A DNA stretch of 64,000 nt from an uncultured Legionella sp. (GCA_902168255.1 CABHON010000010.1:29072-93071), one strand, 5' to 3'. Shown: positions 18,418 to 27,725, counted from the first letter of the stretch. The notes: a model not told the origin generated them from the letters alone. Numbers and translations are program-made.

Positions 18418-19560
18418 CTACCCCGGCAACGTCAATGAAGGTCCTTGATATTGAGGGGGTAAAACTGACACAAGATCAATTAGCTTAATCATTTGATATA
18501 AGGTAGTTTTGGATCGGACATCGGAATTTTTAATATAGAACCAATGATGATTGACTGAGGTACGAATCATGACATCTTCTGTTGGTTTAGAATCACTATT
18601 ATAAATAGTGATAATACCTTTCATCATCGGATCCCAATTATACACCGAACCATCAGGATAATATCCTTCCATGGTGACATGCGCTTGAATGTCAGCATAC
18701 GGTACCTTTACTCCATGAGACAAGAAGATTAACATAGCATCAATAGAACGTGTTTGTGCATACACGACATTTTTCAAGGTATTTGGATAATTTGGAATGA
18801 CCAATTTGCCATCTTGTGGCTGTACAATAACCGCTTCACCTTCAGGCATGATAATAATATCAGGGCTATTGGCAGGAACTTTAACCATTTTTTTCAATTC
18901 AAGTGCATCGGATGATTTTGGATTTTTGAAATGCAACAGAATACCGACTGTTTTATTGAAATAAATGGGTGTCGGTTCAATATCACCCGCTAGTGTCATG
19001 CGCTCAACTGAGTCAACAAAACGATAATATGGTTTATAATTAGGAATCTCATAGACATCCACACTAACCGCACTTGGGCTATTTACGAGAGGCCCAATTT
19101 TAGTGAGCATCATTTTTGATAGTACGTCAAAATCAAAACGGCAACCATGGGTTAATAATAAGAAATAATTAAAATCTACCGGTTTTTCTAACGAAGCAAT
19201 AAAGGCTGCATTTCCTAGTGGCGCATAAGAAATTGTGGGTGAATCGCTATATACTAAGCTAGGGGATGCGGTTATGGCAGGATAATATCCTTCACTTGAA
19301 GAGGGGCTTACTACTTGGGCTGCCATGGATTGAACAAAAGAATAAGAGGCAGTTACGTTAGTAACTTGAAAATAAGAAGTTGACTCAGCATAACGTAATC
19401 GTACAATATTTTTTAACAATTGTTCTAAATCTGTTTGCCAGACAATGTCATTATAATGGGTGCGATCAAGATCAATATTTTTAGGGCCAACAGAATGACA
19501 TCCGCTGACAAGAGAAAGTATCGCACTGAATAATACTGCTTGATATTTACGGAGCTTCAT
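18418..19560 (-). CDS. Outer-membrane-type lipoprotein of unknown function
   Basis: This is a 380-residue protein with a lipoprotein signal: MKLRKYQAVLFSAILSLVSGCHS, lipobox LVSGC with Cys21 as the lipid site. The residue after Cys is His, so an outer-membrane location is possible. The mature part begins with a conserved-looking segment, DLEQLLKNIVRLRYAESTSYFQVTNV, and later regions are beta-rich. No enzyme motif is recognised. It ends about 60 bases after ribB on the same strand and may be the last gene of the nrdB-membrane protein-ribB-lipoprotein run. Confidence 0.8.
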   Translation of the reverse strand: MKLRKYQAVLFSAILSLVSGCHSVGPKNIDLDRTHYNDIVWQTDLEQLLKNIVRLRYAESTSYFQVTNVTASYSFVQSMAAQVVSPSSSEGYYPAITASPSLVYSDSPTISYAPLGNAAFIASLEKPVDFNYFLLLTHGCRFDFDVLSKMMLTKIGPLVNSPSAVSVDVYEIPNYKPYYRFVDSVERMTLAGDIEPTPIYFNKTVGILLHFKNPKSSDALELKKMVKVPANSPDIIIMPEGEAVIVQPQDGKLVIPNYPNTLKNVVYAQTRSIDAMLIFLSHGVKVPYADIQAHVTMEGYYPDGSVYNWDPMMKGIITIYNSDSKPTEDVMIRTSVNHHWFYIKNSDVRSKTTLYQMIKLIDLVSVLPPQYQGPSLTLPG

Positions 19561-19621
19561 AAAGCACTTTTACCCTTAACTTTGTAGAATAAAAGTATCA
19601 ATAGTAAACAATTAATGGCTC

Positions 19622-20248
19622 TTAGTCTAGAGAAAGATGATATTGAATTAAGTCGGCAATATATAAATAAGGGATGTTTAACGTAGTAGCAAATGAAATC
19701 AGGTTTTCGCCTGTAATCATATCGCCATTAGAATCCATTGCTTCACAAATTGCTGCAGCAGGTTGAAAGCCTGCAAGTTGCACAATGCTTATTGAGCCTT
19801 CCGTATGGCCTGGACGGGCGAGTACCCCGCCAGGATGAGCTTGTAAAGGATAAACATGACCAGGTCGAACAAGATCATTAGGTTGTGTTTTTGCATGAAT
19901 GAGAGAGCGAATCGTTTTTGCACGATCAGGAGCAGATATGCCTGTGGACACGCCATCTTTTGCATCAACAGGAATAGTAAAAGCCGTTTTATTGCTGGTT
20001 GTATTTTGATGGACTGGAAGCATCAAAGGAAGTTCCAATTTTTCTAAACGTTCTTGTAAGAGAGAGACACACACAATGCCTGAACCTTGCTTAATCATAA
20101 AGTTTACTATTTCAGGCGTAATATTTTCGGCTGGAAAAACAAAATCGCCTTCATTTTCGCGGTCAGCTGAATCAATAAGTAAGACTACTTTACCTTGCTG
20201 TAATGCTTCAATGGCTCGTTGTATATTTGGATAAGCAGTGTAGTTCAT
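19622..20248 (-). CDS. ribB: 3,4-dihydroxy-2-butanone 4-phosphate synthase
   Basis: The 208-residue enzyme converts ribulose 5-phosphate to the four-carbon precursor of riboflavin. Hallmarks are the acidic metal/substrate loop DSADRENEGDFVFPAE (about 25-40) and RPGHVYPLQAHPGGVLARPG with the catalytic histidine region. It ends after the RibB domain, so it is the single-domain form without a RibA fusion. The upstream gene ends only 15 bases before it, so no FMN riboswitch is possible in that gap. Expression is presumably from the upstream operon or an internal promoter. Confidence 0.96.
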   Translation of the reverse strand: MNYTAYPNIQRAIEALQQGKVVLLIDSADRENEGDFVFPAENITPEIVNFMIKQGSGIVCVSLLQERLEKLELPLMLPVHQNTTSNKTAFTIPVDAKDGVSTGISAPDRAKTIRSLIHAKTQPNDLVRPGHVYPLQAHPGGVLARPGHTEGSISIVQLAGFQPAAAICEAMDSNGDMITGENLISFATTLNIPYLYIADLIQYHLSLD

Positions 20249-20263
20249 AATATTAGGTATAGG

Positions 20264-21955
20264 TTATTGGCGACTGTTTACAATATAAAAACCAGCATTG
20301 TATACGAAAATTTGATAATTATCTGCTTTAGTGCACCTTAAAATAGCGTCAGGTTTTCCCCATGTACTCATCACTGATGCAGCAGGAAAAGTGGGTTCTC
20401 TTACAATAATAAAATGAAATTTTGTATGCTCATAATCATGTTTTGTTGCCATCCAATTATAAGATTTTTTATAGCGATTAACAGCAACAAGATGAATATG
20501 CTCTTTAGAAAGTATATTATTGGTCCGAACATCCCAATAAGTGCCGATGCCATTTTTATTCAATAGCTTATCTTGTTTTGCATAATTATCAAGACAACGA
20601 GTTAAAGGTGGATAAACATCTATTATTTCTTTTGGGGTTTGAATAGGTTGAAATAAGATTAAACAACCAATTAATAAAAGAAGAAGACAACCATAATATC
20701 GGCTGACAAAATTTAATACAACTTTACTTTGCGATAATAAAATAGGTAAGCATAAAAAAGTAGGGAAGAGCAGGGAGGGTTGAAAATGACGCAATGATAA
20801 AAAACCCACACGAAAAATATCTTTGTCGAGGAAAAGCGTGCAAATAATGGTGCTAAGAAAACAAAAGCATGTACAAACAATAATAAAGAGTGCGGAATTA
20901 TTTAATTTTGTATCAAATAAAACAAACTTGATGCCAATTATCATAAAACCTAACGCGAACATTACTATCATGGGATTATATTGATAGTACAATGAAAACA
21001 TTTTATGAAGGATTTGTAAGGGTTGTAGAAATGAATGAAAGGTCGAATGGACACCACTCATTTTTACATTAAAAAATGAAGTAATATGTAAATGAAACCA
21101 GTCAAAAGAATTACTTAAGAAACCTAAGCCACTGGGAAGCAACAGAAGCAAAAATAATAATAAAGCAACCGTGGCTGTTATTTTTTTATGCAAAAAAAGC
21201 GCTAACAAGCCTCCAAAAGTGGAGCTAATTAAAACCACAAAGAAAAAAGGATCGGAAAGGGTGGTAAGAAAAAGTATAATTCCTAAGAGGACACTATATA
21301 CACCTATTTTAAATAGATTTTCCCTTGTAGGGGCAGGTCTTGTACCTGCCTGTGGATGCGTTTTTTGGAAAACAAGAGGCTCCCTTAATAGTATTAAAAT
21401 TAATTTTAAGCACGCAAGAAAAATGATTACTGTGGATCCAAAGTGCGATGACCATAAAGGTAAAAGAATTTCTTGGTCGCGAAGATGACTGCAACCGAGT
21501 ACTATACAAAGTAAAGCACTCATTCTAAAAATATTCTTTGCCTGGTTTCCACAAATATCTTTTCCAATAGACACTATTAGCCAGTAATAGAAAATAAGCA
21601 TGCTCGCATTAGACAATAAAACGGCTGTGTTAATATGGTGAAAGCATGAAACAATAATGAAAAAAATTAACCCATCAGGAAAGAAAAAAGGTACTGAGGA
21701 AAGAGTCCAATCACTAAAAGGTGAGTGATGTATGAAGATATCTTGATAAAAATAGGGAAGAAAAAGTTGATTAGAATTAAACAAGGCTTCAATGTCTTGG
21801 TGGGGATGTATATACCCTGAAATCTGAAAATGAAGACCCGACGAAATGAAATAATAAACGGCAATAATTAAAGAGAGAAAGGTCAGAATAAATGAAAACT
21901 GCTTTTTAGAGGGAGAAGCAAAACTTCTCCCTTTAGCTAAGGGTCTCTTACTCAT
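20264..21955 (-). CDS. Polytopic membrane protein of unknown function
   Basis: I chose the ATG at 21955 ([15 protein letters not shown], 563 residues). It forms ATGAGTAA with the nrdB stop, an 8-base overlap typical of translational coupling; an ATG at 22003 lies deeper in nrdB. About 12 hydrophobic helices fill residues 20-430, and a soluble carboxy-terminal domain of about 130 residues follows ([20 protein letters not shown]). The overall shape resembles GT-C-type membrane proteins, but no catalytic motif is clear. A half copy of the R1 palindrome lies inside the frame and encodes [12 protein letters not shown] in a loop. ribB follows after 15 bases. Confidence 0.7.
   Translation of the reverse strand: MSKRPLAKGRSFASPSKKQFSFILTFLSLIIAVYYFISSGLHFQISGYIHPHQDIEALFNSNQLFLPYFYQDIFIHHSPFSDWTLSSVPFFFPDGLIFFIIVSCFHHINTAVLLSNASMLIFYYWLIVSIGKDICGNQAKNIFRMSALLCIVLGCSHLRDQEILLPLWSSHFGSTVIIFLACLKLILILLREPLVFQKTHPQAGTRPAPTRENLFKIGVYSVLLGIILFLTTLSDPFFFVVLISSTFGGLLALFLHKKITATVALLLFLLLLLPSGLGFLSNSFDWFHLHITSFFNVKMSGVHSTFHSFLQPLQILHKMFSLYYQYNPMIVMFALGFMIIGIKFVLFDTKLNNSALFIIVCTCFCFLSTIICTLFLDKDIFRVGFLSLRHFQPSLLFPTFLCLPILLSQSKVVLNFVSRYYGCLLLLLIGCLILFQPIQTPKEIIDVYPPLTRCLDNYAKQDKLLNKNGIGTYWDVRTNNILSKEHIHLVAVNRYKKSYNWMATKHDYEHTKFHFIIVREPTFPAASVMSTWGKPDAILRCTKADNYQIFVYNAGFYIVNSRQ
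21327..21352. repeat. Half copy of palindrome R1 inside a coding region
   Basis: GTAGGGGCAGGTCTTGTACC followed by TGCCTG is one arm of the R1 palindrome, here within the membrane-protein gene. The frame is kept, and the minus strand encodes QAGTRPAPT. The other arm is absent. Confidence 0.75.
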
Positions 21956-23117
21956 CCCAATTAAGGGTTCCACCAGCTTGATACTCAATAACGCGCGTTT
22001 CAAAGAAATTCTTTTCTTTCTTCAAATCAAGCATTTCACTCATCCATGGGAAGGGGTTTTGTGCACCAGGGTATTGTTCTGGCAAGCCAATCTGTGCCAA
22101 ACGACGGTTAGCAATAAAGCGTAAATATTCTTTAAACATAGATGCATTCATGCCTAAAATACCACTTGGCATGGTGTCTTCAGCATATTGTTGCTCTAAC
22201 TCAACCCCTTCTTTAATAAGGCGAATGATTTCTTCTTTGAAAGCATCTGTCCACAAGTGAGGGTTTTCAATTTTAATTTGGTTAATAACGTCAATGCCAA
22301 AATTCATGTGCATAGACTCATCGCGTAAAATATACTGAAACTGTTCAGATGTCCCTGTCATAATATTACGTCTTCCCATGGATAAAATTTGCGTAAAGCC
22401 CACGTAGAAGAAAATACCTTCGAAAATTACATAGAAAGCAATAAGATCACGCAATAACCGTTGATCGTTTTCATAGGTACCTGTATGGAAGGTAGGATCA
22501 GCCAAACTTTGGGTAAAAGGTAATGCCCATGCAGCTTTCGTTGCCACAGAAGGAATTTCACGGTACATATTAAAGACTTCAGCTTCATCTAGTCCCAAGC
22601 TTTCAATGACATATTGATACGCATGAGTATGTAACGCTTCTTCAAATGCTTGTCGTAGGAGATATTGTCGGCATTCTGGATTAGTAATATGACGATAAAC
22701 CGCTAACACTAAATTATTAGCCACTAATGAATCAGCAGTAGAGAAAAATCCTAAATTACGTTTAATAATCATGCGTTCTGCTTCGGAAAGACCCTTTAGG
22801 CTTTTCCATAAAGCAACGTCGGCAGCCATATTAATTTCATTGGGCATCCAATGATTAGCACAAGCAGCGAGGTACTTATCCCAAGCCCATCGATATTTAA
22901 AAGGTACAAGTTGATTTAAATCAGCGCGGCAATTGATAATTTTTTTATCATCTACATGAATGCGAGCAGCCCCCATTGATAAGCTTTCCAGTCCTGTTAA
23001 ACCACCTTCTTCTTTAAAGGATGAAGCTGTTTCAGAATTAATAGTATCAGGTTGTTTTGGTTCGTTTTTGGGTTCACTTATCGTATCCCAGCTTAAAATA
23101 CTTTGAGCACTCGACAT
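21948..23117 (-). CDS. nrdB: Class Ia ribonucleoside-diphosphate reductase, beta (radical) subunit
   Basis: This 389-residue protein carries the diiron-tyrosyl cofactor that starts catalysis in NrdA. Metal-ligand motifs are visible: [12 protein letters not shown] fits the E-x2-H-x3-Y pattern with the radical tyrosine, [10 protein letters not shown] supplies a glutamate, and [10 protein letters not shown] supplies the last Glu and His. The carboxy terminus, [11 protein letters not shown], is the kind of tail that docks into NrdA. The start codon is preceded by GGAGGTAAAAAATG, a strong ribosome site. A perfect NrdR box pair precedes it. It overlaps the next gene by 8 bases. Confidence 0.97.
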   Translation of the reverse strand: MSSAQSILSWDTISEPKNEPKQPDTINSETASSFKEEGGLTGLESLSMGAARIHVDDKKIINCRADLNQLVPFKYRWAWDKYLAACANHWMPNEINMAADVALWKSLKGLSEAERMIIKRNLGFFSTADSLVANNLVLAVYRHITNPECRQYLLRQAFEEALHTHAYQYVIESLGLDEAEVFNMYREIPSVATKAAWALPFTQSLADPTFHTGTYENDQRLLRDLIAFYVIFEGIFFYVGFTQILSMGRRNIMTGTSEQFQYILRDESMHMNFGIDVINQIKIENPHLWTDAFKEEIIRLIKEGVELEQQYAEDTMPSGILGMNASMFKEYLRFIANRRLAQIGLPEQYPGAQNPFPWMSEMLDLKKEKNFFETRVIEYQAGGTLNWDE

Positions 23118-23150
23118 TTTTTACCTCCGTTGCGTTAAAAACTTAAAAAT

Positions 23151-23197
23151 ACACAATATATTGTGTTTCTATATTTTAATAATACAACATATAGACT
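23151..23197 (-). promoter_or_regulatory. Pair of NrdR boxes upstream of nrdB
   Basis: Box 1 (23151-23166) is ACACAATATATTGTGT, a perfect palindrome and an exact fit to the NrdR consensus. Box 2 (23182-23197) is ATACAACATATAGACT. The starts are 31 bases apart. The same strong-plus-weak arrangement precedes nrdA, so the two unlinked genes are probably co-repressed by NrdR (whose gene is outside this window). Confidence 0.88.
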
Positions 23198-23270
23198 TTT
23201 CTCACAACCGTTGTGAGGTATAAAATACGTGTTTTGCTTGATTTTAGGTTTTAATGTATTAGATTAAGAG

Positions 23271-23306
23271 TTAATGCTAAAAAAGTGTAATTATTTTTAG
23301 CATTAA
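23271..23306. other. Perfect 13-base inverted repeat between nrdB and the secreted-peptide gene
   Basis: TTAATGCTAAAAA (23271-23283) and its exact complement (23294-23306) flank a 10-base loop, 38 bases before the ATG at 23345. There is no T tract on either strand after the stem, so it is more likely an operator or leader hairpin than a terminator. Confidence 0.45.
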
Positions 23307-23344
23307 AAAAATAATTTTATGTAATATTTAAAGGTGGTGATATC

Positions 23345-23749
23345 ATGAAAAAAATAGTTTTGGCGTTAGGAATTGCCTACTCTTGTGTAGCATTTTGTTC
23401 ATTAGCCGCAGCAACCGCTCAAAGAGGTGCAGTTGCGGGTGCCGGAGTCGACGTAAATACTGATGCTGCTGGTGTGAATCAACGTGCAGGTGTAAATACG
23501 GGTATTGCGAACCCTGGTTCAGCTGATCCTGGTGTAAACACCCCTGGTACCGCAGGTGCTGGTGTTAGAGGAGGTGTTGGCTCAGCAGGTACTGGTACTG
23601 CAGGCACTAGCGGAAGCGCAGGTTCAACAAGTACGGGTACTGCTGGTGTTGGTGGGAGTGCTGGTTCAGCAGGTACTGGTACTACTAGTACTACTGGAGG
23701 TGCTGGTTCAGCCAATTCTGGTAATGCTGGTGTGGGTATGAATCCTTAG
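23345..23749 (+). CDS. Small secreted Gly/Ala/Thr-rich low-complexity protein
   Basis: The 134-residue product has a clear signal peptide (MKKIVLALGIAYSCVAFCSLAAA). The mature part of about 110 residues is made of degenerate repeats such as GVNTGIANPGS and AGTGTAGTSGSAGS, without Cys, Lys or aromatic residues. AAAGGTGGTGATATCATG gives a strong ribosome site. The stop codon TAG is part of the 7-base duplicated target of the element that follows. It may be a surface or matrix protein; no family is recognised. Long frames on the other strand here are mirrors of the repeats. Confidence 0.7.
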   Translation: MKKIVLALGIAYSCVAFCSLAAATAQRGAVAGAGVDVNTDAAGVNQRAGVNTGIANPGSADPGVNTPGTAGAGVRGGVGSAGTGTAGTSGSAGSTSTGTAGVGGSAGSAGTGTTSTTGGAGSANSGNAGVGMNP

Positions 23750-23997
23750 TTAACGTGAGTTGCGCATAAGAAAACGTTCCTACGGAGAACGTCATTGCGA
23801 GGAGTTACAGATATTGTGTAGCGTAGCGTAGCAATATCTGTAACGACGTGGCAATCCAGATATTGATGCTCTTTTCAATATCAAAACTGGATTGCTTCGT
23901 CATGTTTTATCTGTTTCGCTACGCTGCTCAGATAAAACATTTCTCGCAATGACGTTCTCCGTAGGAACGTTTTCTTATGCGCAACTCACGTAGTTAA
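23747..23997. mobile_element. Miniature inverted-repeat element with 48-base perfect ends and a 7-base target duplication
   Basis: The element is 23754-23990 (237 bases). Its first 48 bases (23754-23801) are the exact reverse complement of its last 48 (23943-23990), starting CGTGAGTTGCGCATAAG. TAGTTAA occurs directly on both sides (23747-23753 and 23991-23997), as a target-site duplication. The interior is built of further hairpins: GTTACAGATATTG with CAATATCTGTAAC, CAATCCAG with CTGGATTG, and GTTTTATCTG with CAGATAAAAC. There is no transposase. The left duplication contains the stop codon of the preceding gene, so the insertion did not change that protein. The arms' identity suggests a recent insertion or strong constraint. 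Confidence 0.9.
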
Positions 23998-24040
23998 TAT
24001 TGAGTCAACGCGAGCTAATGAACTCTCTGTTATTTTAATT

Positions 24041-24087
24041 AAAAATTGCTGAGCGTTACCATAAAATAATGTTCAGCAATTTTTTTA
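24041..24087. terminator. Bidirectional rho-independent terminator
   Basis: AAAAATTGCTGAGC (from 24041) pairs with GTTCAGCAATTTTTTT (ending 24087). T tracts follow the stem on both strands. It can end aroC on the minus strand and the secreted-peptide gene on the plus strand. Confidence 0.75.
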
Positions 24088-24117
24088 TTATTCTTGCGAG
24101 TAATTTTTATAATACAT

Positions 24118-25134
24118 TTAAGATAATTTCACACAACGATTCATAAGAAGGGCATCAGCTAATACCAAAGAACACATAGCTTCAACCACGGGGACAGCAC
24201 GAATGGCAACGCAAGGATCATGGCGAGAACCTTCTGGCAAAACAAAATCTACGGTGTGTCCCTCTCTATCTAGTGTTTTTTGTGGCTTTTTGATGCTAGA
24301 GGTGGGCTTAAATGCAACTCGTCCCATTAATGGCATGCCGGTTGAGATGCCCCCTAAGGTACCACCTGCGTGATTAGTTTGAGTAATGACCTGTGCGTTT
24401 TTATTCACAAATAAATCGTTATGCTCCGAACCATACATCGCTGCTGCTTGAAACCCTTCACCGATTTCAAAACCTTTGGTGGCTGGCAAACTTAGCATTG
24501 CCTTTGCTAAATTCGCCTCTAATTTTTCATACACAGGATCACCTAAGCCAACAGGTAGCCCTGTGACTTCAAACGCAACAATTCCACCCAATGAATCACC
24601 TGATTTAATGGCTTCATTAATTTTCTGTTTAATTGCTTCTGAATCTTGTACATTGGCAACAGAGACTAAGTAAGCGGTGACTTCAATACTTTTCCGTTGT
24701 AATAATTTTTTGGCTACAGCGCCAGCGGCGACACGGCAAGCAGTTTCTCGTGCAGAAGCACGGCCACCGCCACGATAGTCAAATACACCATATTTTTCTA
24801 AATAGGTGAAATTAGCATGTCCAGGACGCAAGATATTCTTCATTGGTTCATAAGTACTGCTTTTCGCGTCATGATTATGAATAATAATCGAAATAGGGGC
24901 ACCGGTAGTTTTTCCTTCGAACACACCTGAATAAATTTCAGCATGATCCTTTTCTTTTCTAGGGCTGGTGTAAGGGGATTGTCCAGGTGCCCTTAAAGCC
25001 AACGCTGCATTGATTTCTTCTTCAGTAATACTTAAACCAGCGGGACATCCATCAATGACGACTCCAATGCCTTTTCCGTGTGATTCACCCCATGTGGTAA
25101 TTCGAAAGAGTTGGCCGAATGAGTTACTTGACAT
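24118..25134 (-). CDS. aroC: Chorismate synthase
   Basis: This enzyme makes chorismate from EPSP, the last common step to aromatic amino acids and folate, using reduced FMN. I chose the second ATG of an ATGATG pair (25134, MSSNSFGQLFRITTWGESHG, 338 residues) because AGGAG stands six bases before it; longer starts would run into aroA. Family motifs are GESHGKGIGVVIDGCP, RPGHANFTYLEKYG, and RGGGRASARETACRVAAGAV. The downstream SRHDPCVAIRAVPVVEAMCS is also typical. It ends the DAHP synthase-aroA-aroC run and is followed by a strong terminator. Confidence 0.96.
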   Translation of the reverse strand: MSSNSFGQLFRITTWGESHGKGIGVVIDGCPAGLSITEEEINAALALRAPGQSPYTSPRKEKDHAEIYSGVFEGKTTGAPISIIIHNHDAKSSTYEPMKNILRPGHANFTYLEKYGVFDYRGGGRASARETACRVAAGAVAKKLLQRKSIEVTAYLVSVANVQDSEAIKQKINEAIKSGDSLGGIVAFEVTGLPVGLGDPVYEKLEANLAKAMLSLPATKGFEIGEGFQAAAMYGSEHNDLFVNKNAQVITQTNHAGGTLGGISTGMPLMGRVAFKPTSSIKKPQKTLDREGHTVDFVLPEGSRHDPCVAIRAVPVVEAMCSLVLADALLMNRCVKLS

Positions 25135-25147
25135 CATTTTCTCCTGA

Positions 25148-26362
25148 CTATGTATATAGTTGCTGTAGATAGTGAAAAAAAAGCGGGCATGTTTTACTGA
25201 CGCAGGATGCGTTGTCAATAATAATACCTGGTACTTTTAAGCCTAAAATAGAAAAGGCCATAGCGATGCGATGATCATTATGGCTATTAATGGTGTTCCC
25301 CACAGGGTTGCCTGGAAAAATGGTTAAACTATCCTGAGTGCTTTCTGTACGAATGCCCAACCGATGTAGCCCATCCATCATTGCAGCAATGCGATCAGAT
25401 TCTTGGTGTCGTGTATGATGAATGCCATGAATGGTTGTTGGTGTGGGTAAAAAAGGAGCAAGAATAGCAAGTGTCATAAAGGTATCGCTAAAACGACTCA
25501 TATCAATTGTACCAATAGGACCTAAATGTGAAGAGCCAGTAACAGAAATACCTTCGGATTGTTTAATAATCTTACATCCGGTGGTTTCTAAGACATCCAA
25601 AAATTTAAGGTCACCTTGGGAGCTTTGAGTAGTTAAACGCGGAATATGAATAGTGCTTTGCGTTAATGCAGCAGCGGCAAAAAAATAAGAAGCAGTGGAG
25701 GCATCCGGTTCAATGATTAATGATGTAGCTTGATATTCACTTGGTATAATTTCTAAGGTAACCTCATCATGATAATCATGAGAGATACCAAACTGTTGCA
25801 TTAATTGCAGGGTCATGATGACATACGGTTTATGTTCAATTGGCTTGTTAGTTTGAATAACCATATTATGTTTAGCTAAAGGAGCCGCCATACATAATCC
25901 AGATAAAAATTGGCTCGAATGATGAATGTCAATGAAGACTTTTCCACCTGCTAGGCCCGATGAGCGCATCACAAAGGGCATTTGATCCTCATTAACTAAA
26001 AACTCAAATTCAATTCCTTGCTGTTTTAAAATATCAATTAAAGGTTTAATAGGGCGTTCACGGAGTCGGGCACTTGCATCAAAATAATATTCTCCTCCCA
26101 AGGCAGCACAAATAGGGGGAAGAAAGCGCGCCACAGTGCCGGCATCGGCACAGTGAATTTTTTTTGTTTTAGTTAGAAAAATAGATTCAAGCGCCATGCG
26201 ACAAGCATGAGTGTCGTCGCTATCTAATAGCCATTCTAGTTGAGATTTTTCCTTACATAAGGCAGCCATCATTAATGCCCGATTAGTTAAACTCTTGGAG
26301 CCAGGTAAGGCTAATACGTGATTAAATGCATTTTTTAAGGGAAAAATCTCTATGATATTCAT
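25148..26362 (-). CDS. aroA: 3-phosphoshikimate 1-carboxyvinyltransferase (EPSP synthase)
   Basis: The enzyme joins PEP to shikimate 3-phosphate. The start MNIIEIFPLK at 26362 lies one base after the stop of the upstream gene; the frame is open further but inside that gene. The product is 404 residues. Motifs are LPGSKSLTNRALMMAAL (phosphate-binding loop), DAGTVARFLPPICAALGG, RLRERPIKPLIDILKQQG, HSSQFLSGLCMA and HNDHRIAMAFSILGLK. These fit the usual glyphosate-sensitive bacterial class. Tight spacing shows co-transcription with the DAHP synthase upstream and aroC downstream. Confidence 0.96.
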   Translation of the reverse strand: MNIIEIFPLKNAFNHVLALPGSKSLTNRALMMAALCKEKSQLEWLLDSDDTHACRMALESIFLTKTKKIHCADAGTVARFLPPICAALGGEYYFDASARLRERPIKPLIDILKQQGIEFEFLVNEDQMPFVMRSSGLAGGKVFIDIHHSSQFLSGLCMAAPLAKHNMVIQTNKPIEHKPYVIMTLQLMQQFGISHDYHDEVTLEIIPSEYQATSLIIEPDASTASYFFAAAALTQSTIHIPRLTTQSSQGDLKFLDVLETTGCKIIKQSEGISVTGSSHLGPIGTIDMSRFSDTFMTLAILAPFLPTPTTIHGIHHTRHQESDRIAAMMDGLHRLGIRTESTQDSLTIFPGNPVGNTINSHNDHRIAMAFSILGLKVPGIIIDNASCVSKTCPLFFHYLQQLYT

Positions 26363-26363
26363 G

Positions 26364-27725
26364 CTATTTTTTCTCGTCATGCCACTCGGCAATTTTCAAT
26401 GCCATTTCTAATGCCTGGCTATAATTGAGACGTGGATCGACAAGACTCATGTAAGTTTTACTTAAATCCTCTTCTTGTAATCCACAAGCACCACCCACAC
26501 ATTCCGTGACATCTTCGCCTGTCATCTCAAAATGGATGCCTGCTAAGGGGATAGAAGAGGCCTGGTGTAACGTAAAAGCATGATGCAGTTCTTCTAAAAT
26601 ATCATTGAAATAGCGTGTTTTAATACCATGCTTGGTTGTGTATGTATTCCCATGCATAGGATCGCAAATAACGGTACAAATTTTCCCTGCTTGTGTTAAT
26701 TTTGTGAGTAATTGAGGAAGCTTATCTGCAATTTTATCTTTGCCAAAACGGTGAATAAGCACGATTTTGCCCAATTCATTGTTGGGATTCAGCACAGCAA
26801 TCATCTCAATTAGCTCATCAAAATCTATATTCGGCCCGACTTTAATTCCGAGAGGATTTTGAATGCCACGCAAATATTCGATATGTGCAGAATCGGAATG
26901 TAGTGTTCGCATGCCAATCCAAGGGAAATGGGTGCTTAAATTATAAAAATGTTGGGTGTCGATTTCGCGGGTTAAGGCAGCTTCATAAGGCAAATGCAAT
27001 GCTTCATGACTGGTAAAAAAATTGATTTGTTTAAGTTCGTCATTTTTTAATGCAGAGACGGATTCAAAAAAGTGTAGGGCATGCATCACAGAATCCAAAA
27101 TAGTTTGGTACGGTAGAGTCTCAGTATTTTTCTCTAAAAAATCGATTTGCCATTGTTGAGGGTGATGCAAGTCAGAAAAACCGTCACTGGAAAGGGCACG
27201 TAAGTAGTTTAAGGTTATGCCCGATGCTTGATAAGCATGCAACATACGTCCTGGATCGGGTATTCGAGCTTCTTGAGTAAAAGCATAACCATTAATCATA
27301 TCCCCTCTATAAGTGGGTAAGGTAAGCCCATCAATGGTTTCTTCTAAAACAGAGCGGGGTTTAGCATATTGGCCAGCAATGCGCCCAATTCGTACCACAG
27401 GTTTTTTTAGGCTATGAATTAAAATCATGCTCATTTGCAATAAAATTTTGAATTTATTGGTAATTTGTGTTTGATTACAATCATCAAATAGCTCAGAACA
27501 GTCACCTCCTTGTAAAATAAACGCTTCACCTTTCGCTGCTTTTACTAGCAATTTTTTTAAATTTTTGATTTCGCGCTCGGTAACTAATGGAGGGGAATTT
27601 TTCAATTCAGTGATCACGCTTTCAAATTTATGGATGTCTGAATAAGTTATTCCTTGGGTGATAGGGTACTGCTCCCAAGAAAATGGTGTCCATGTTTTAC
27701 GAAGAGATTTCATTTTATTTCTCAT
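26364..27725 (-). CDS. Class II 3-deoxy-7-phosphoheptulonate synthase (DAHP synthase)
   Basis: This 453-residue enzyme condenses PEP with erythrose 4-phosphate, the first shikimate step. It belongs to the plant-like class II, not the AroFGH class of E. coli. Evidence is GGDCSELFDDC, VRIGRIAGQYAKPRS, TYRGDMING, LPYEAALTRE, WIGMRTLHSDSAHIEYLRGI, LGIKVGPNID, ICDPMHGNTY and HFEMTGEDVTECVGG. An internal ATG four codons in (27713) is an equally plausible start. It leads an operon with aroA and aroC, placing the first and the last two pathway steps together. About 80 bases with no obvious element separate it from the toxin gene. Confidence 0.94.
   Translation of the reverse strand: MRNKMKSLRKTWTPFSWEQYPITQGITYSDIHKFESVITELKNSPPLVTEREIKNLKKLLVKAAKGEAFILQGGDCSELFDDCNQTQITNKFKILLQMSMILIHSLKKPVVRIGRIAGQYAKPRSVLEETIDGLTLPTYRGDMINGYAFTQEARIPDPGRMLHAYQASGITLNYLRALSSDGFSDLHHPQQWQIDFLEKNTETLPYQTILDSVMHALHFFESVSALKNDELKQINFFTSHEALHLPYEAALTREIDTQHFYNLSTHFPWIGMRTLHSDSAHIEYLRGIQNPLGIKVGPNIDFDELIEMIAVLNPNNELGKIVLIHRFGKDKIADKLPQLLTKLTQAGKICTVICDPMHGNTYTTKHGIKTRYFNDILEELHHAFTLHQASSIPLAGIHFEMTGEDVTECVGGACGLQEEDLSKTYMSLVDPRLNYSQALEMALKIAEWHDEKK

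Noticed and set aside
20249..20263. FMN riboswitch before ribB
   Set aside because: Only 15 bases separate ribB from the upstream gene, far too short for the aptamer, and no conserved aptamer segments are seen.
23479..23715. 78-residue minus-strand frame over the Gly/Ala-rich gene
   Set aside because: It is the complement of the repeat codons (Pro/Ala/Val-rich mirror), with no ribosome site.
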